This document shows positions 1-8,494 of a stretch of DNA of 14,831 bases, piece after piece. Source of the stretch: Flavobacteriales bacterium (lineage in GTDB: Bacteria > Bacteroidota > Bacteroidia > Flavobacteriales_F > PHOS-HE28). The notes under the pieces are model-generated. The model had not been told where the DNA came from. It did no database searches and worked only from the letters and a program-made list of their open reading frames with translations. The position numbers and the translations under genes are program-made. The stretch is from assembly GCA_016702645.1 (NCBI GenBank), contig JADJDP010000020.1, forward strand, positions 1 to 14,831. The letters run 5' to 3'. How positions within the stretch are numbered: the stretch's first letter is position 1; each line of letters opens with the position of its first letter.

Positions 1-413
1 CGATGGTCCCCTCCCACCATGCCTTCGAACACCTGCTCATCGGCCCCGTGATACCCACGCGATGCGCCGTGCGGAAACGGGCGCTTCGAGTGGGCTCCTT
101 CCATCTCATTCAACAATCGCTGCATGTTCGCCGCAGCGCTCTTAACTTCGCCCGCATACCGTGCGGAGCGCACACAGGGTCACCGTTCAGCGCATCAACC
201 TCAGTCCGGTATCATCCGCCGGGCAAGGGAAGCCGCAACGTTCATGCGCGAACCGTGAACTCTCCAATGCATTGGCGACCAGTGTGTCGCCGTTCTCCGG
301 CAACTCCTTGGGGATCCGGCTCCCGCAAGACCGATGATCCGGATGCCCGGCAGTAACGGGGCGCGCAACTCCGCCACCTTGCCTTCGTTCCCTGTACACA
401 AGACCATGCGCAT
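1..413 (-). CDS. rdgB: RdgB/HAM1-family XTP/dITP diphosphatase, 5' part of gene, frameshifted and cut by window edge
   Basis: The family hydrolyses non-canonical purine nucleoside triphosphates (XTP, dITP) to monophosphates, keeping them out of DNA; it is cytosolic. Read on the minus strand from the ATG at 413, the protein opens with MRMVLCTGNEGKVAELRA, matching the family's N-terminal (T)xNxxK substrate loop. In other frames follow IPKELPENGDTLVANALE, then RFAHERCGFPC, ADDTGL, VDALNGDP, the family signature SARYAGEVKSAAANMQRLL (about 165-100), and near the edge ADEQVFEGMV. Order and spacing are those of RdgB, so one gene is present with at least four single-base shifts; the C-terminal end lies beyond base 1. 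Since this is a core gene with all motifs kept, sequencing error is more likely than decay. It diverges from the flippase gene, with about 70 nt between them. Confidence 0.85.
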
Positions 414-418
414 GCGCC

Positions 419-426
419 GAAAGATG
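419..426 (-). promoter_or_regulatory. possible Bacteroidota -7 box for rdgB (weak)
   Basis: The minus strand reads CATCTTTC, ending 5 nt before the rdgB ATG at 413. It resembles the TAnnTTTG -7 element of Bacteroidota, with C for T at the first base and C for G at the last. The position matches clearer examples in this window, giving an almost leaderless mRNA. No -33 TTG was identified. Confidence 0.3.
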
Positions 427-484
427 CGTAATCCCGGATCCGGCGCACATCGCCGGTACGTTACCCGCCCAATTCATAGGCGTA

Positions 485-1881
485 TTGCGCCGGATCATCG
501 AACACTTGCGCCATGACTGGCAACGCATCCGAACGAAGGACACCTTCGCCCGCAATGCGTTCACGGTCTTCGGTGGCAATTCGCTGGTGCTGCTGAGGCC
601 AGTTGCTGCTCACGCCGATACATCGCGCGCATCTACGGGCCCGATGCGTACGGTATCTACACGGCCTCTTCCTCGCGCTGGTGCTCAACCTGTCCTCGTT
701 CGCGGACTTGGGTTATTCCAATGCGTACGTACTGCCCAAGGAGGACCACCGGTTCCTGCACCTGTTCCGGCTCAACTTCACCCTGCTGGGCATCGTGGTC
801 GTACTCGCGACGATCGTGGCGCTCAACCGGGAGTTGCTCTATACCCTCCACCTGATTGGCGTCCCTTGGGCGACCACATCTGCCTGCCGGTGAGCCTGAT
901 CGCTTACAGCCTCTCCGGTGTTCTTCACCCAATGGCTCACGCGCATCCGCGCCTTCAGCACCAGCGTGGCCGTCAGCAGTTCCGCCACGGTCACCTTGCG
1001 GCTCTTCAACGGGCTAGGGTGTCCCGGCCAAAGGACCGTACGGCCTCATCATCGGTGATGCGCTCGTGGGGGTGCTTGCGCTGATCGCTTACTGGACCGC
1101 CACGCTCAAGTTCGGCATCCGGAAGTTGTTCAGCGGTTGGTCGTGGCAGGGCATCCGCGAGTTGGCGGTGGAATACAAACGCTACCCGCTCCTCACCTTT
1201 CCGGAGCGTTGGGTGACCCTGTTGGGCATGCAGCTTCCGGTGCTCTTGCTCATTGGTGATCCAGGGGTGGTTGGGCAATTCGCCCTTTCCAGCTACTTGC
1301 TCATGATACCTCTGCGACTGCTCGGCTATTCGTTCTCCACGGTCTTCGTACAAAAGGCAGCGGAAACGGTGGAGAGCGATCCCGAACTGCTCGGCCGCAT
1401 CACCAAGGGCTTGTACCTACGGCTCTTCTGGGTGGGTCTCGCGCCGTTCACTGCCATGGTCTTCTTCTCCGACGTGGTCTTCGCCTTCGTGCTGGGTGAA
1501 GCATGGAGGGACGCCGGGGTGATGACCGCCTTCATGGGCCTCTTCTTCTTCTTCCGGTTGATCGGCGAACCCATGGTGACGATCTTCTACGTGCAACGTC
1601 GTGAGCATATGCTGTTGGTGTTCCAATCCGCGCTCATGGTGGCTCGGCTCGCGGTCATGCTCCCTCTGTTGCATGCGGATGCCGGATCGGGTGCGGTGAT
1701 ACTCGGGTTCTGCGCGGTGAGCGCCTTGGGCTATCTCTTGTTGGGCCACATGTTGCACCGGGCCACCGGGCAACCGGCAACCAAGCTCATGTTGCGCAGT
1801 CTGATGATCACCTTGGTGGCATGCGTGTTCTTCGCAGCCGTGCGCTATCTCTCCCTAGGCAACCTCTGGCCCACGTTGTAA
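485..1881 (+). CDS. Wzx-like polysaccharide/oligosaccharide flippase, frameshifted
   Basis: This is a polytopic membrane protein of the MATE/MVF-type polysaccharide exporter group, which moves undecaprenyl-linked sugar units across the inner membrane. Joined pieces give about 465 residues: DTFARNAFTVFGGNSLVLL, then ARIYGPDAYGIY (the usual first-helix/loop signature of these flippases), LFLALVLNLSSFADLGYSNA, VSLIAYSLS, FFTQWLTRIRAFSTSVAVSS, and an unbroken C-terminal half from about 1025 to the TAA at 1879-1881 with many hydrophobic helices. At least five shifts occur, at about 600, 622, 661, 865-925 and 1005-1030. The start is uncertain: a TTG at 485 gives a basic N-terminus (MRRIIEHLRHDW), and no better ATG is visible. 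It leads the plus-strand glycan block. Family assignment is firm; the substrate is unknown. Confidence 0.85.
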
Positions 1882-1907
1882 GGGATCACCGCTCCAACCC
1901 ACGCTTC

Positions 1908-1915
1908 TACATTTG
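1908..1915 (+). promoter_or_regulatory. Bacteroidota -7 promoter element before methyltransferase gene
   Basis: TACATTTG is a perfect match to the Bacteroidota -7 consensus TAnnTTTG. It ends 5 nt before the ATG at 1921, so a transcript would be leaderless or nearly so, and no Shine-Dalgarno sequence is present. A TTG at 1876-1878 is too far upstream for the usual -33 spacing, so the upstream element is unclear. Confidence 0.6.
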
Positions 1916-1920
1916 ACCAC

Positions 1921-2709
1921 ATGACCACGTTCGACCCACGCGCGTATTGGGAACAGCGGCTCGAGCGGAGCAGCGGACTGGAAGGAGTGGGCTACGTTGG
2001 CTTGGGGCATGCGTTCAACTCGTGGATGTACCGCGTGCGCCGTAATGTGTTCAACCGTACGGTGCGCAAGCACATGCCGCAACGTGGCAGCGCTGCGGTG
2101 CTCGATATCGGGTCCGGCACGGGCGTGTACCTCCGTTGCTGGCGATCGCTCGGCGTCCGCACGATCACCGGAACGGACATCACCGATACCGCCGTGGCCC
2201 GCCTCAAGATCGATCTGCCGGAAGTGGAGCTCTTCCGGATGGACATCACCGAAGGCGATCCGCGGATCAAGGGGGCCTACGATGCCGTTAGCTGCATGGA
2301 TGTCCTCTTCCACGTGGTGGACGATGCGCGCTTGCAACAGGCACTGTTGAACATGCGCCTTGCGCTCAAGCCCGGTGGCACTGTTTTCCTTTCGGACAAT
2401 TTCCTGCACCACCTGATCGAAGGGCGAAACGCACTTCGTCATCCGCACCTGGCGCAGACGGAGACCGCGTTGTAACAGGCCGGGTTGCGCATCGTGGAAC
2501 GGCGGCCCATGTTCCATCTCTTGAACCGCCCGATGGATTCGCGTTCATCGTTGTTGTGGCGCTGGTGGTCGCTCGTGGAAGTGGTGTGCCACCGCAGCTA
2601 CTTCCTCGGCGGCCTGCTCGGTGCCGTGGCCTACCCGTTCGAACTGCTCCTCGTGCGCGCACGTCGCGAGGGCGTATCCACGGAGATCATGATCTGCAAG
2701 GCTGCGTGA
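1921..2709 (+). CDS. class I SAM-dependent methyltransferase with in-frame TAA at codon 185
   Basis: A Rossmann-fold methyltransferase, probably acting on a sugar or lipid-linked glycan given its neighbours. Motif I is VLDIGSGTGVYL (about residues 60-71), motif II acidic region is TGTDIT, followed by VELFRMDITEG, the post-motif SCMDVLFHVVDD and LALKPGGTVFLSDN. An in-frame TAA at 2473-2475 ends the first piece at 184 residues. Reading on in the same frame gives QAGLRIVERRPMFHLLNRP and a hydrophobic, basic tail (FLGGLLGAVAYPFELLLVRA) ending at TGA 2707-2709. The tail looks like the natural C-terminus of this family, so the stop is best seen as one base change (for example GAA or CAA to TAA) or a read error. 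The TGA overlaps the next gene's ATG (TGATG), implying translational coupling. The start is supported by the promoter box just upstream. Confidence 0.85.
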
Positions 2710-3851
2710 TGGTGGGGTCCTCCACATCACGAGCTGGTATCCCAACGCGCTGGTTTCGCACGAAGCTCCTTTCATCGAGCGGCATGTGCGTGCACTGGAC
2801 ACGCACACGATCAACACGGTCTGGCAGATCGACGTGCGCCAAGCGGATCGCTGGGGAATGGCTCGGCAAAGGCCCACAGGCAGACCGTACGCTCTTGTTG
2901 CGAACACCCTTGAAGCGCTGGCTGATCATGGAATGGATGGCGACCTTCCTGGTCCTTTGGGGATGGGTAACACGCGATCGCAAGCTGCCGGTGGATGTGA
3001 TCAATTTCCACATCGCCTACCCGAACTGCACGCGCATCCGCTTGCTCCGCTGGATCATGCGCAAACCACTGGTGATCACCGAACACTACAGCGCCTATCG
3101 CATCGGCTTCAATTCGAAAGCCAAGGGTGTGGACCGCATCCGGCGCATCTTCCATGCGGGTGTTCCGGTGATCGTGGTGTCACGCGCATTGCAAGGCGAT
3201 ATCGAGCGTTTCGCTGGACCACCACTACCGACCATGCATGTGGTGGACAATGCGGTGAGCCAGGCGGTCTTTCACCCCGACCCATCCGCAAGCCCCGAAC
3301 CCGGTCGATTCTTCACCCTGGCTATCTGGCGCTTTCCCAAGCGACCCGACCTTCTGCTGGATACCCTTGCACAACTGCGCGCCGAGGGGTACGATGCCCG
3401 CTTGCGCATCGCGGGTGTCGGGCCGGGTTCGCCAGCCATGATCGAACGGATCGCTTCGCTGGGCCTGGGCCCCCATGTGGAACTCCTGGGCCAGTTGGAC
3501 GAACACGCCGTGGCCGATGAAATGCGGCGCGCACATGCGCTGGTGCATGCCAGCGATTACGAAACCTATTCCGCGGTCTGCGCCGAAGCCCTTTGTTGCG
3601 GTACTCCGGTCATCGCATCGCGCGTAGGTGGCATTCCCGAATTCGTAACGGACCATCTGGGTGTGCTTGTTCCCGAGAATTCAGTGGAGGCGTGGGTGCG
3701 GTGCTGGAAAGAAGCTTGGCGACCTTTGCTCGCGATGGATCGGAACCACCTGGCTTCCACCATGGAGCAACGTGCGGGATCAACAACCGTGGGAGCACGC
3801 TACCACCGCGTGTTGAAGACGGTGATGGACGAGCACCGATCCAGTCACTGA
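2709..3851 (+). CDS. GT4-family glycosyltransferase, frameshifted near the N-terminus
   Basis: A GT-B fold retaining glycosyltransferase that would transfer a nucleotide-activated sugar to a lipid-linked acceptor at the cytoplasmic membrane face. The true N-terminus is the ATG at 2709, overlapping the methyltransferase stop. After one shift in the GGGG run at 2714-2717 it reads VLHITSWYPNALVSHEAPFI, typical of GT4 starts. A second shift in the GGGG run near 2853-2856 leads to the long clean part. This contains ITEHYSAYR, a linker with VIVVSRALQ, LAIWRFPKRPDLLLDTLAQL, HVELLGQLDE, and the GT4 signature EX7E (ETYSAVCAE) followed by CGTPVIASRVGGIPEFV. Total about 380 residues, normal for the family. 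An in-frame open stretch upstream of 2709 is an artefact and not part of the protein. Donor and acceptor cannot be told. Confidence 0.9.
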   Translation: MVGSSTSRAGIPTRWFRTKLLSSSGMCVHWTRTRSTRSGRSTCAKRIAGEWLGKGPQADRTLLLRTPLKRWLIMEWMATFLVLWGWVTRDRKLPVDVINFHIAYPNCTRIRLLRWIMRKPLVITEHYSAYRIGFNSKAKGVDRIRRIFHAGVPVIVVSRALQGDIERFAGPPLPTMHVVDNAVSQAVFHPDPSASPEPGRFFTLAIWRFPKRPDLLLDTLAQLRAEGYDARLRIAGVGPGSPAMIERIASLGLGPHVELLGQLDEHAVADEMRRAHALVHASDYETYSAVCAEALCCGTPVIASRVGGIPEFVTDHLGVLVPENSVEAWVRCWKEAWRPLLAMDRNHLASTMEQRAGSTTVGARYHRVLKTVMDEHRSSH

Positions 3852-3860
3852 GGCGCTCGC

Positions 3861-3868
3861 CATCTTTG
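3861..3868 (+). promoter_or_regulatory. probable Bacteroidota -7 box before the 3885 glycosyltransferase
   Basis: CATCTTTG differs from TAnnTTTG only in the first base. It lies in the 33-nt gap after the GT4 stop and ends 16 nt before the ATG at 3885. This suggests an internal promoter within the plus-strand glycan block. No ribosome binding site is visible in the gap. Confidence 0.4.
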
Positions 3869-3884
3869 CAACCCACCGTATCGA

Positions 3885-4966
3885 ATGGAACTTCGCGGCA
3901 AGCGGATCCTGCTCTTCAGTCCAGAACCATGGCAGGGATTGCATATGAGCAAACACCACTTGGCGCAAGCATTGGCCAAGCGCGGCAACACGGTGTACTT
4001 CGTGGATCCACCGCGGCCTGGCAACAAGGGCTTCGTATGTGAGCGGATAGGCGATGTGCAGGTGGTGCGATACCGGCATTGGCTGCGCGGTGTGAACCGG
4101 ATGCCACTATGGGTGAACCGCTGGTATTACAAGCGTCTGGTACAAGACCTAGCGAAGCGTACCGGAGGCCCCTTCGACATCCTCTGGAACTTCGATACGA
4201 GCCGGATGCAGTCGTTCCCCGAAAGGTCGGTAAAAAACTCCTGCATCTCGCAGACTACGATATCCTGTACATCGGTCAAGGTCTGATCCCCAGTGCGGAT
4301 ATCATCTTCACCACCTGCCAGGTGGTGGCAGATGAAGTTGCACCACGTGCAGCGGCGCGCGTCATCAACATCGGTCATGCATTGGACGCCCGGTGGTTGA
4401 AGGACATCGATGCCCTGGCCCAGCGCGAACCGCACGGACCGAAGAACGTGGTGTTCATGGGCCAGCTCGCCATTACCTACAACGATTGGGAAGGTTTCCA
4501 TCGGACCGCCTCTTCACATCCTCATCTCTCGTTCACTTTCATCGGCCCTTTTGACCCGGGCTTTCCAGAACCGTTCTTCCACACCTTGCGCGCCTTGCCC
4601 AATGTGCATTTCACCGGCCTCAAGAGCAAAGATGAACTGGTGCCGATCGTACGCGAAGCGGACATCCTGTTGTTCGGCTTCCGCTCCGGAACGCGCGCGA
4701 AGGAACGCGCCAATCCGCACAAGGTGCTCGAATACCTGAGCACCGGCAACGTGATCGTTGGATCCTACACCATGGAATACGCCGACCGCCAAGACCTGTT
4801 CCTCATGGCGGAGGAAGGTGGGGACTTGAACGAGACCTTCGATGGTGCGCTTCGCGAGTTCGACCGGCTCAACGCTCCGGAGGAGCGAGCACGGCGTATC
4901 GCCTATGCGCGTGCCCGTACCATGGACGCTCTAATTTCCCGCATCGAAGAAGAACTCTCCCGGTGA
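3885..4966 (+). CDS. GT4-like (GT-B) glycosyltransferase, one frameshift
   Basis: About 360 residues in two pieces. The first (3885 to about 4225) starts MELRGKRILLFSPEPWQGLH and continues SKHHLAQALAKRGNTVYFVD, the N-terminal Rossmann pattern of GT4-like enzymes that handle the acceptor. The second (about 4225-4966) has KKLLHLADYDILYIGQ, FTTCQVVADE, VVFMGQLAITYNDWE, FTFIGPFDPGFPEPFF, VHFTGLKSKDELVPIV, ADILLFGFR and the donor-binding NPHKVLEYLSTGNVIVGS near the C-terminus. One base is missing around 4216-4226, beside the CCCC run and before an AAAAAA run. The N-terminal half is untypical enough that subfamily placement is unsure. TGA at 4964-4966 is followed after 4 nt by the ATG of the GT2 gene, so the two are probably cotranscribed. 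Role: one step of surface glycan assembly (inference). Confidence 0.85.
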
Positions 4967-4970
4967 CCGC

Positions 4971-5780
4971 ATGGCGCCCTTGGTCTCCATAATCATGCCC
5001 ACGTACAATGCGGAGCCCTTCATTGCGGAAGCGATCGGTTCCGTACTGGCACAGGAACACGAAAACTGGGAACTCCTGATCGTGGACGACGCGAGCACGG
5101 ATGGCACGGCGAAGGTCATCGACGGTTTCACGGATCCACGTATCTCCGTTTTCCACCAGGCGGTCAACGGCGGTATCGGCAGTGCTCGCAACGTAGCGAT
5201 GGACCATGTGCGTGGGAACTTCCTGTGCACGTTCGACTCGGACGATGTCCTGCCACCGCAGAGCCTTTCGAGCCGAGTGAAAGTGATGATCGACCGGCCT
5301 GAGGTGGATATCGTGGACGGCCGGGTTGTCGTCTATGAACGCGACCTCGTCCGGACGATACGCACCTTCGATCCCACCTTCGAAGGAGAACCACTGGATG
5401 AACTCGTCTCGCTCCGGACCAGTTGCTTCTTTGGACCAACCTGGATGCTGCGGTGGGATCCAGCCAGTACCCTCCGCTTCAACACGGAGGTTACACATGC
5501 CGAAGACCTGCTGTTCTATTTGAACTATGCAAAAGGCAAGCGCTACACCTATGTGAGGACGCCTGTGCTGCACTATCGCGTTACAGGTTATTCAGCCATG
5601 TCCAAGTACGATGGACTCGAGCGATCCTACCGGTACATCGAGCGATGGCTGAAGGAACGCCCCGATCTCGCTTCGCAAGAACAGGTCCGCCGCTTCGACC
5701 ATCGCTGGCGCAGCATCATGTTCCGCACCTGGCTTAAGGCAGGCAAGCCGATACCGGCGATCAAGGCGCGGTTCTTCTGA
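4971..5780 (+). CDS. GT2-family glycosyltransferase (GT-A fold)
   Basis: An intact 269-residue inverting glycosyltransferase. The nucleotide-binding start VSIIMPTYNAEPFIAEAIGS is followed by ELLIVDDASTDGT, GGIGSARNVAMDH and the metal-binding FDSDD at about residues 84-88. Next come a TSCFFGPTWMLRW segment and THAEDLLFYLNYAKGKRY, which carries the acidic ED pair expected near the catalytic base. There are no membrane helices, so it is a soluble or peripheral enzyme transferring one sugar from a nucleotide donor. The ATG follows the previous stop by 4 nt (TGACCGCATG) with no Shine-Dalgarno, which fits coupled translation. It ends the first plus-strand block and converges on the epimerase gene with 4 nt between the stop codons. 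It is one of three genes here without any frameshift. Confidence 0.93.
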   Translation: MAPLVSIIMPTYNAEPFIAEAIGSVLAQEHENWELLIVDDASTDGTAKVIDGFTDPRISVFHQAVNGGIGSARNVAMDHVRGNFLCTFDSDDVLPPQSLSSRVKVMIDRPEVDIVDGRVVVYERDLVRTIRTFDPTFEGEPLDELVSLRTSCFFGPTWMLRWDPASTLRFNTEVTHAEDLLFYLNYAKGKRYTYVRTPVLHYRVTGYSAMSKYDGLERSYRYIERWLKERPDLASQEQVRRFDHRWRSIMFRTWLKAGKPIPAIKARFF

Positions 5781-5794
5781 AAGATCAGGATCTT
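5781..5794. repeat. short palindrome at a convergent gene junction
   Basis: AAGATCAGGATCTT has perfect 6-nt arms (AAGATC/GATCTT) around two bases. It begins right after the GT2 stop and covers the epimerase stop codon (TGA on minus at 5787-5785). It is too short and lacks the U tract of a strong intrinsic terminator, but it is the only structured element at this junction. Confidence 0.35.
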
Positions 5795-6704
5795 GTCGCT
5801 GCTTGAAGCTTGCGCCAGGTGGCAGCCAAGCCATCCTTCAACTGGACACGGGGTTCGTATCCAAGTTCTGCGCGGGCCCGCGACACATCCAGGACGTTGG
5901 TGGTGATCAACGAAACACCCACACCACGCCGTACCACTTCGTTCTCTTGCCCTGTGACCTCGTTGATCAAGTGAGCCAGTTGCTCCAGACTGGTGCCCAC
6001 GCCGGTGCCTAGATTGAAGACCATACTGGACGTACGGGCCGTGAACGAGGCTATGATCGCGTCCACCACATCGTCGATATACAAATAGTCCCGTACCATG
6101 GCCAGGTCGTTCCAAGCCCCAGAGGTTGCTTGCGCAAAGCACACGCCAGCCAATGCTCGACCACCCCTTGCGGTCGCTGGTGCGCGGCACTTCTTCCGTA
6201 CACATTGCCCGGGCGCAACACGATGTGCTCCATGCCGCTCGCATGCGCTATCACTTTCAGGTACTTCTCCACGCAGAGCTTGGCAGCTCCGTAGCTCCCG
6301 ACCGGAACGGTCCGGTGGTCCTCCGTGATGGGAGATCGAACCGGCTGCCCATACACCGTACCACCGGATGAGAGGAACACGATCCGGCTGACGCGCGCCC
6401 TTGCCGCAGCGGTGATCAGCCGAAGGCTTCCTTCCACGTTCGCATGAAGATCTCCTATGGGATCCTCCTCTGCGGTGGACGGGACAGTGGACCAGCCTGC
6501 GTGCAGGAACACGTCACAGCCGGTGAAGAACTCATCCACGTCGCCGGTCAAGGGCAACACTTCAGCACCTGCGAACGACGCTTCCACGATATCAGCACTG
6601 GTTCCATGGGATACCAGTGCCCGTACGCTCACCGCCTGTCCTGCCAACTTCCGCAACACCGCGCCGCCGATGAGACCACTTCCGCCAGTGAGTACGAGTT
6701 TCAT
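5785..6704 (-). CDS. NAD-dependent epimerase/dehydratase (extended SDR, sugar-nucleotide type), one frameshift
   Basis: An extended short-chain dehydrogenase likely to interconvert or dehydrate a nucleotide sugar for glycan synthesis. From the ATG at 6704 it reads MKLVLTGGSGLIGGAVLRKL, carrying the GGxGxxG NAD-binding loop. The DVFLHAGW region, the catalytic SSGGTVYG and the YGAAK (YxxxK) motif follow, then HIVLRPGNVYG, the usual substrate-domain entry. A shift at about 6105-6130 moves to a frame with AMVRDYLYIDDVVDAI (the RDYLYIDD motif), MVFNLGTGVG, RARAELGYEPRVQLKDGLA, and the stop at 5785-5787. Rebuilt length is about 306 residues, normal for GalE-like enzymes. Upstream in-frame codons to 6866 are shadow sequence overlapping the divergent gene. 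The exact sugar cannot be read from the sequence. Confidence 0.88.
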
Positions 6705-6738
6705 GGTTCTGTGTGCGACGTGGTCTTGGAAATCACGC

Positions 6739-6746
6739 CAATAGTA
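6739..6746 (-). promoter_or_regulatory. possible -7 box for the epimerase gene
   Basis: The minus strand reads TACTATTG, one mismatch from TAnnTTTG, 34 nt before the epimerase ATG at 6704. It lies in the 91-nt divergent region shared with the GT39-like gene. Confidence 0.35.
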
Positions 6747-6781
6747 ACGTGCCTCGCCCCCATTCCGGATCGACGCTCCGC

Positions 6782-6789
6782 TTACTTTG
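6782..6789 (+). promoter_or_regulatory. probable -7 box for the GT39-like gene
   Basis: TTACTTTG has one mismatch to TAnnTTTG and ends 6 nt before the ATG at 6796. The placement repeats that at 1908-1915 and on the minus strand at 11242-11235. It favours the ATG at 6796 over the TTG at 6787, which overlaps the box. Confidence 0.45.
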
Positions 6790-6795
6790 GCCGCG

Positions 6796-8491
6796 ATGCG
6801 AACGGTCCGATGGTCCGCTGGGGTTGCCGCCGTTGCGTTGGCGATAATCGGGGCATACCTGTTCACCCTGGACCATGATGCGCTCGTGCGCCTAGTGGGG
6901 CGTGTGAGCGGTTATGGGAAACTGGACAAGATCAGTGGGCAACTCACCGGCGTTCGTTCCCTCCTGGTGCGTTCCGCTCCAATCTTGATGGCCGGGATGT
7001 TCGCCTTCTGTGCGTGGAAACCCCGCATCATCCTCGTCCCGATCTCCCGTGTTGCAGAAGCCTTCCGGTATGGAAGGGCGGTGGCGCTGGACGTTTGGCG
7101 AATTATGCCCCTGTGGGGCGCTGGACGTTCAGGCTCTTGTTGCTCGGCAGCCTGATGGTGCACGGTTGGTATGCTATCACCGCCCCCGCCCATGTGGACG
7201 AAGCAATGACCTGGTTGCTCTTCTCCTCCCGTGGCCCCTTGGTGGCGTGGACCTTTTATGCAGCACCCAACAACCACCTGCTGCATTCGCTGTTCACCAC
7301 GGTCACGAACTGGCTTCCGGTGGAACCGCTGCTTGCGATCCGTGTGCCCACCGTGCTGATCGCGCTTTGCGCCCAAGCGGTGCTGCACCTCATGCTTCGC
7401 CGCCTCACGAACGCGTTCGCCACGTTGATCGCGATCTCCCTCGCCATCAGGAGCTATCCCCTGCTCTACTACGGCTATGTGAGCCGTGGCTACATGCTGG
7501 TGTTCTTTTCCTTCGTGCTGGCGTACGGCGCAACGATCCTTGTTATGCGGACAGGGGACCGGCGGGCCATGCTGCTCCTCACACTGTCGTGCGCCATGGG
7601 GATGATCACCATGCCCTCGTTCCTCCACGCTGCCGGCTTGCTGTTCGCCTTTGCCTCCCTGCACGTCCCAACCGGCAACTCACGTGTGTACCGCGGTTCC
7701 TTGTTCGCATCGGGCGTGCTCCTCGTCATCATCACAGCGGCGTTCTATCTACCCGCGATCGCCATGAGCGGACTTGCTGCTTTCACAAGCAATAAATGGG
7801 TGAAACCCACGGGCCGAATGGATGTGCTCGCGCACTGGTGGCCCCACTTCAGCAGTACGTTCAATTGGATCACGGGTACCGCATACGGGTTCTTGGTGGT
7901 GGCCGTGGTGGTGATCGGTGCCTGGCTGACCGCACCATCGCGTCGTGGCATCGTTCTGCTCAACGTGTTCCTGCTCACCGGCTCGCTACTGAGACCGTGC
8001 GCCCATGGCGGCATCCCCTGCGAACGCACGTGGATACCTGATCGTTCCGATCGCGTTTGTGCCGCGTTGCTCATACGGCCGGTCGGTTGCATGGAAGCGC
8101 TCGAAGCCTTGGATGGGCATTGCGATCGCGATCGCCGCTCCTCTTCGGCCTGATCGTGCGCTTCGAGCGCGTGTTGCCGGAGCAGGAGTACATGGCGTTC
8201 AGTGCACGGACAATGTTCCAGGCCGTACGAACCGTGGAACCGCAGGACATCTATTGCGAGTTCGTCGTGATGGGGGACCACTTGTTCTTCGACCTGCAGA
8301 GCCGCGGCATTCCGGCCACCATCGTCCATTCTCCCGAGGGTATTGAGCGGGCCAGCCATCTGTCCGAGCCGGTTTATTCGTTGTTGATCGTTCGCGAAGC
8401 AGCACCGGTGAACGACCCGAACTATCGCGAACTCTATGCTGACGACATACAGCGCGTTTACGTGCGTCGCGACCTACACCCTGGAGAGTAG
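6796..8491 (+). CDS. GT39-like (GT-C) polytopic membrane glycosyltransferase, frameshifted
   Basis: About 565 residues in at least four frame segments. An N-terminal signal-anchor helix (WSAGVAAVALAIIGAYLF) precedes the long second segment from about 7090, with LLLLGSLMVHGWYAI, then HVDEAMTWLLF and PNNHLLHSLF. The acidic pair in the first periplasmic loop and the nearby NNH are typical of GT-C enzymes that use polyprenyl-phosphate sugars. Many hydrophobic helices follow (IRVPTVLIALCAQAVLHLML, GFLVVAVVVIGAWL). After shifts at about 7990 and 8145, ARGYLIVPIAFV, PWMGIAIAIAAPL and a soluble C-terminus with YCEFVVMGDHLFFDLQ lead to TAG at 8489-8491. It would add sugars to an exported glycan or lipid at the periplasmic face (inference). 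The stop lies 3 nt from that of the convergent glycosyltransferase. GT39-like assignment is by motif and topology, so a neighbouring GT-C family is possible. Confidence 0.8.
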
Positions 8492-8494
8492 GGC

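Noticed and set aside
1855..2517. 220-codon minus-strand open frame
   Set aside because: It is antisense to the methyltransferase, with low-complexity His/Arg-rich composition typical of shadow frames in GC-rich DNA.
2556..2708. In-frame N-terminal extension of the GT4 gene
   Set aside because: It overlaps the methyltransferase C-terminus, which has the coding-like sequence there; the extension is arginine-rich shadow.
485..4966. Whole glycan block as a decaying pseudogene cluster
   Set aside because: The same kind of break affects rdgB, rlmH and YihY family genes, and residues on both sides remain conserved, which fits sequence error better.
5781..5794. Palindrome as a true bidirectional terminator
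   Set aside because: The stem would be five pairs or fewer after allowing a loop, with no T tract on either side; kept only as a short repeat.
6912..7664. 250-codon minus-strand open frame
   Set aside because: Antisense to the GT39-like gene, rich in Gln/His/Gly, no recognisable domain.
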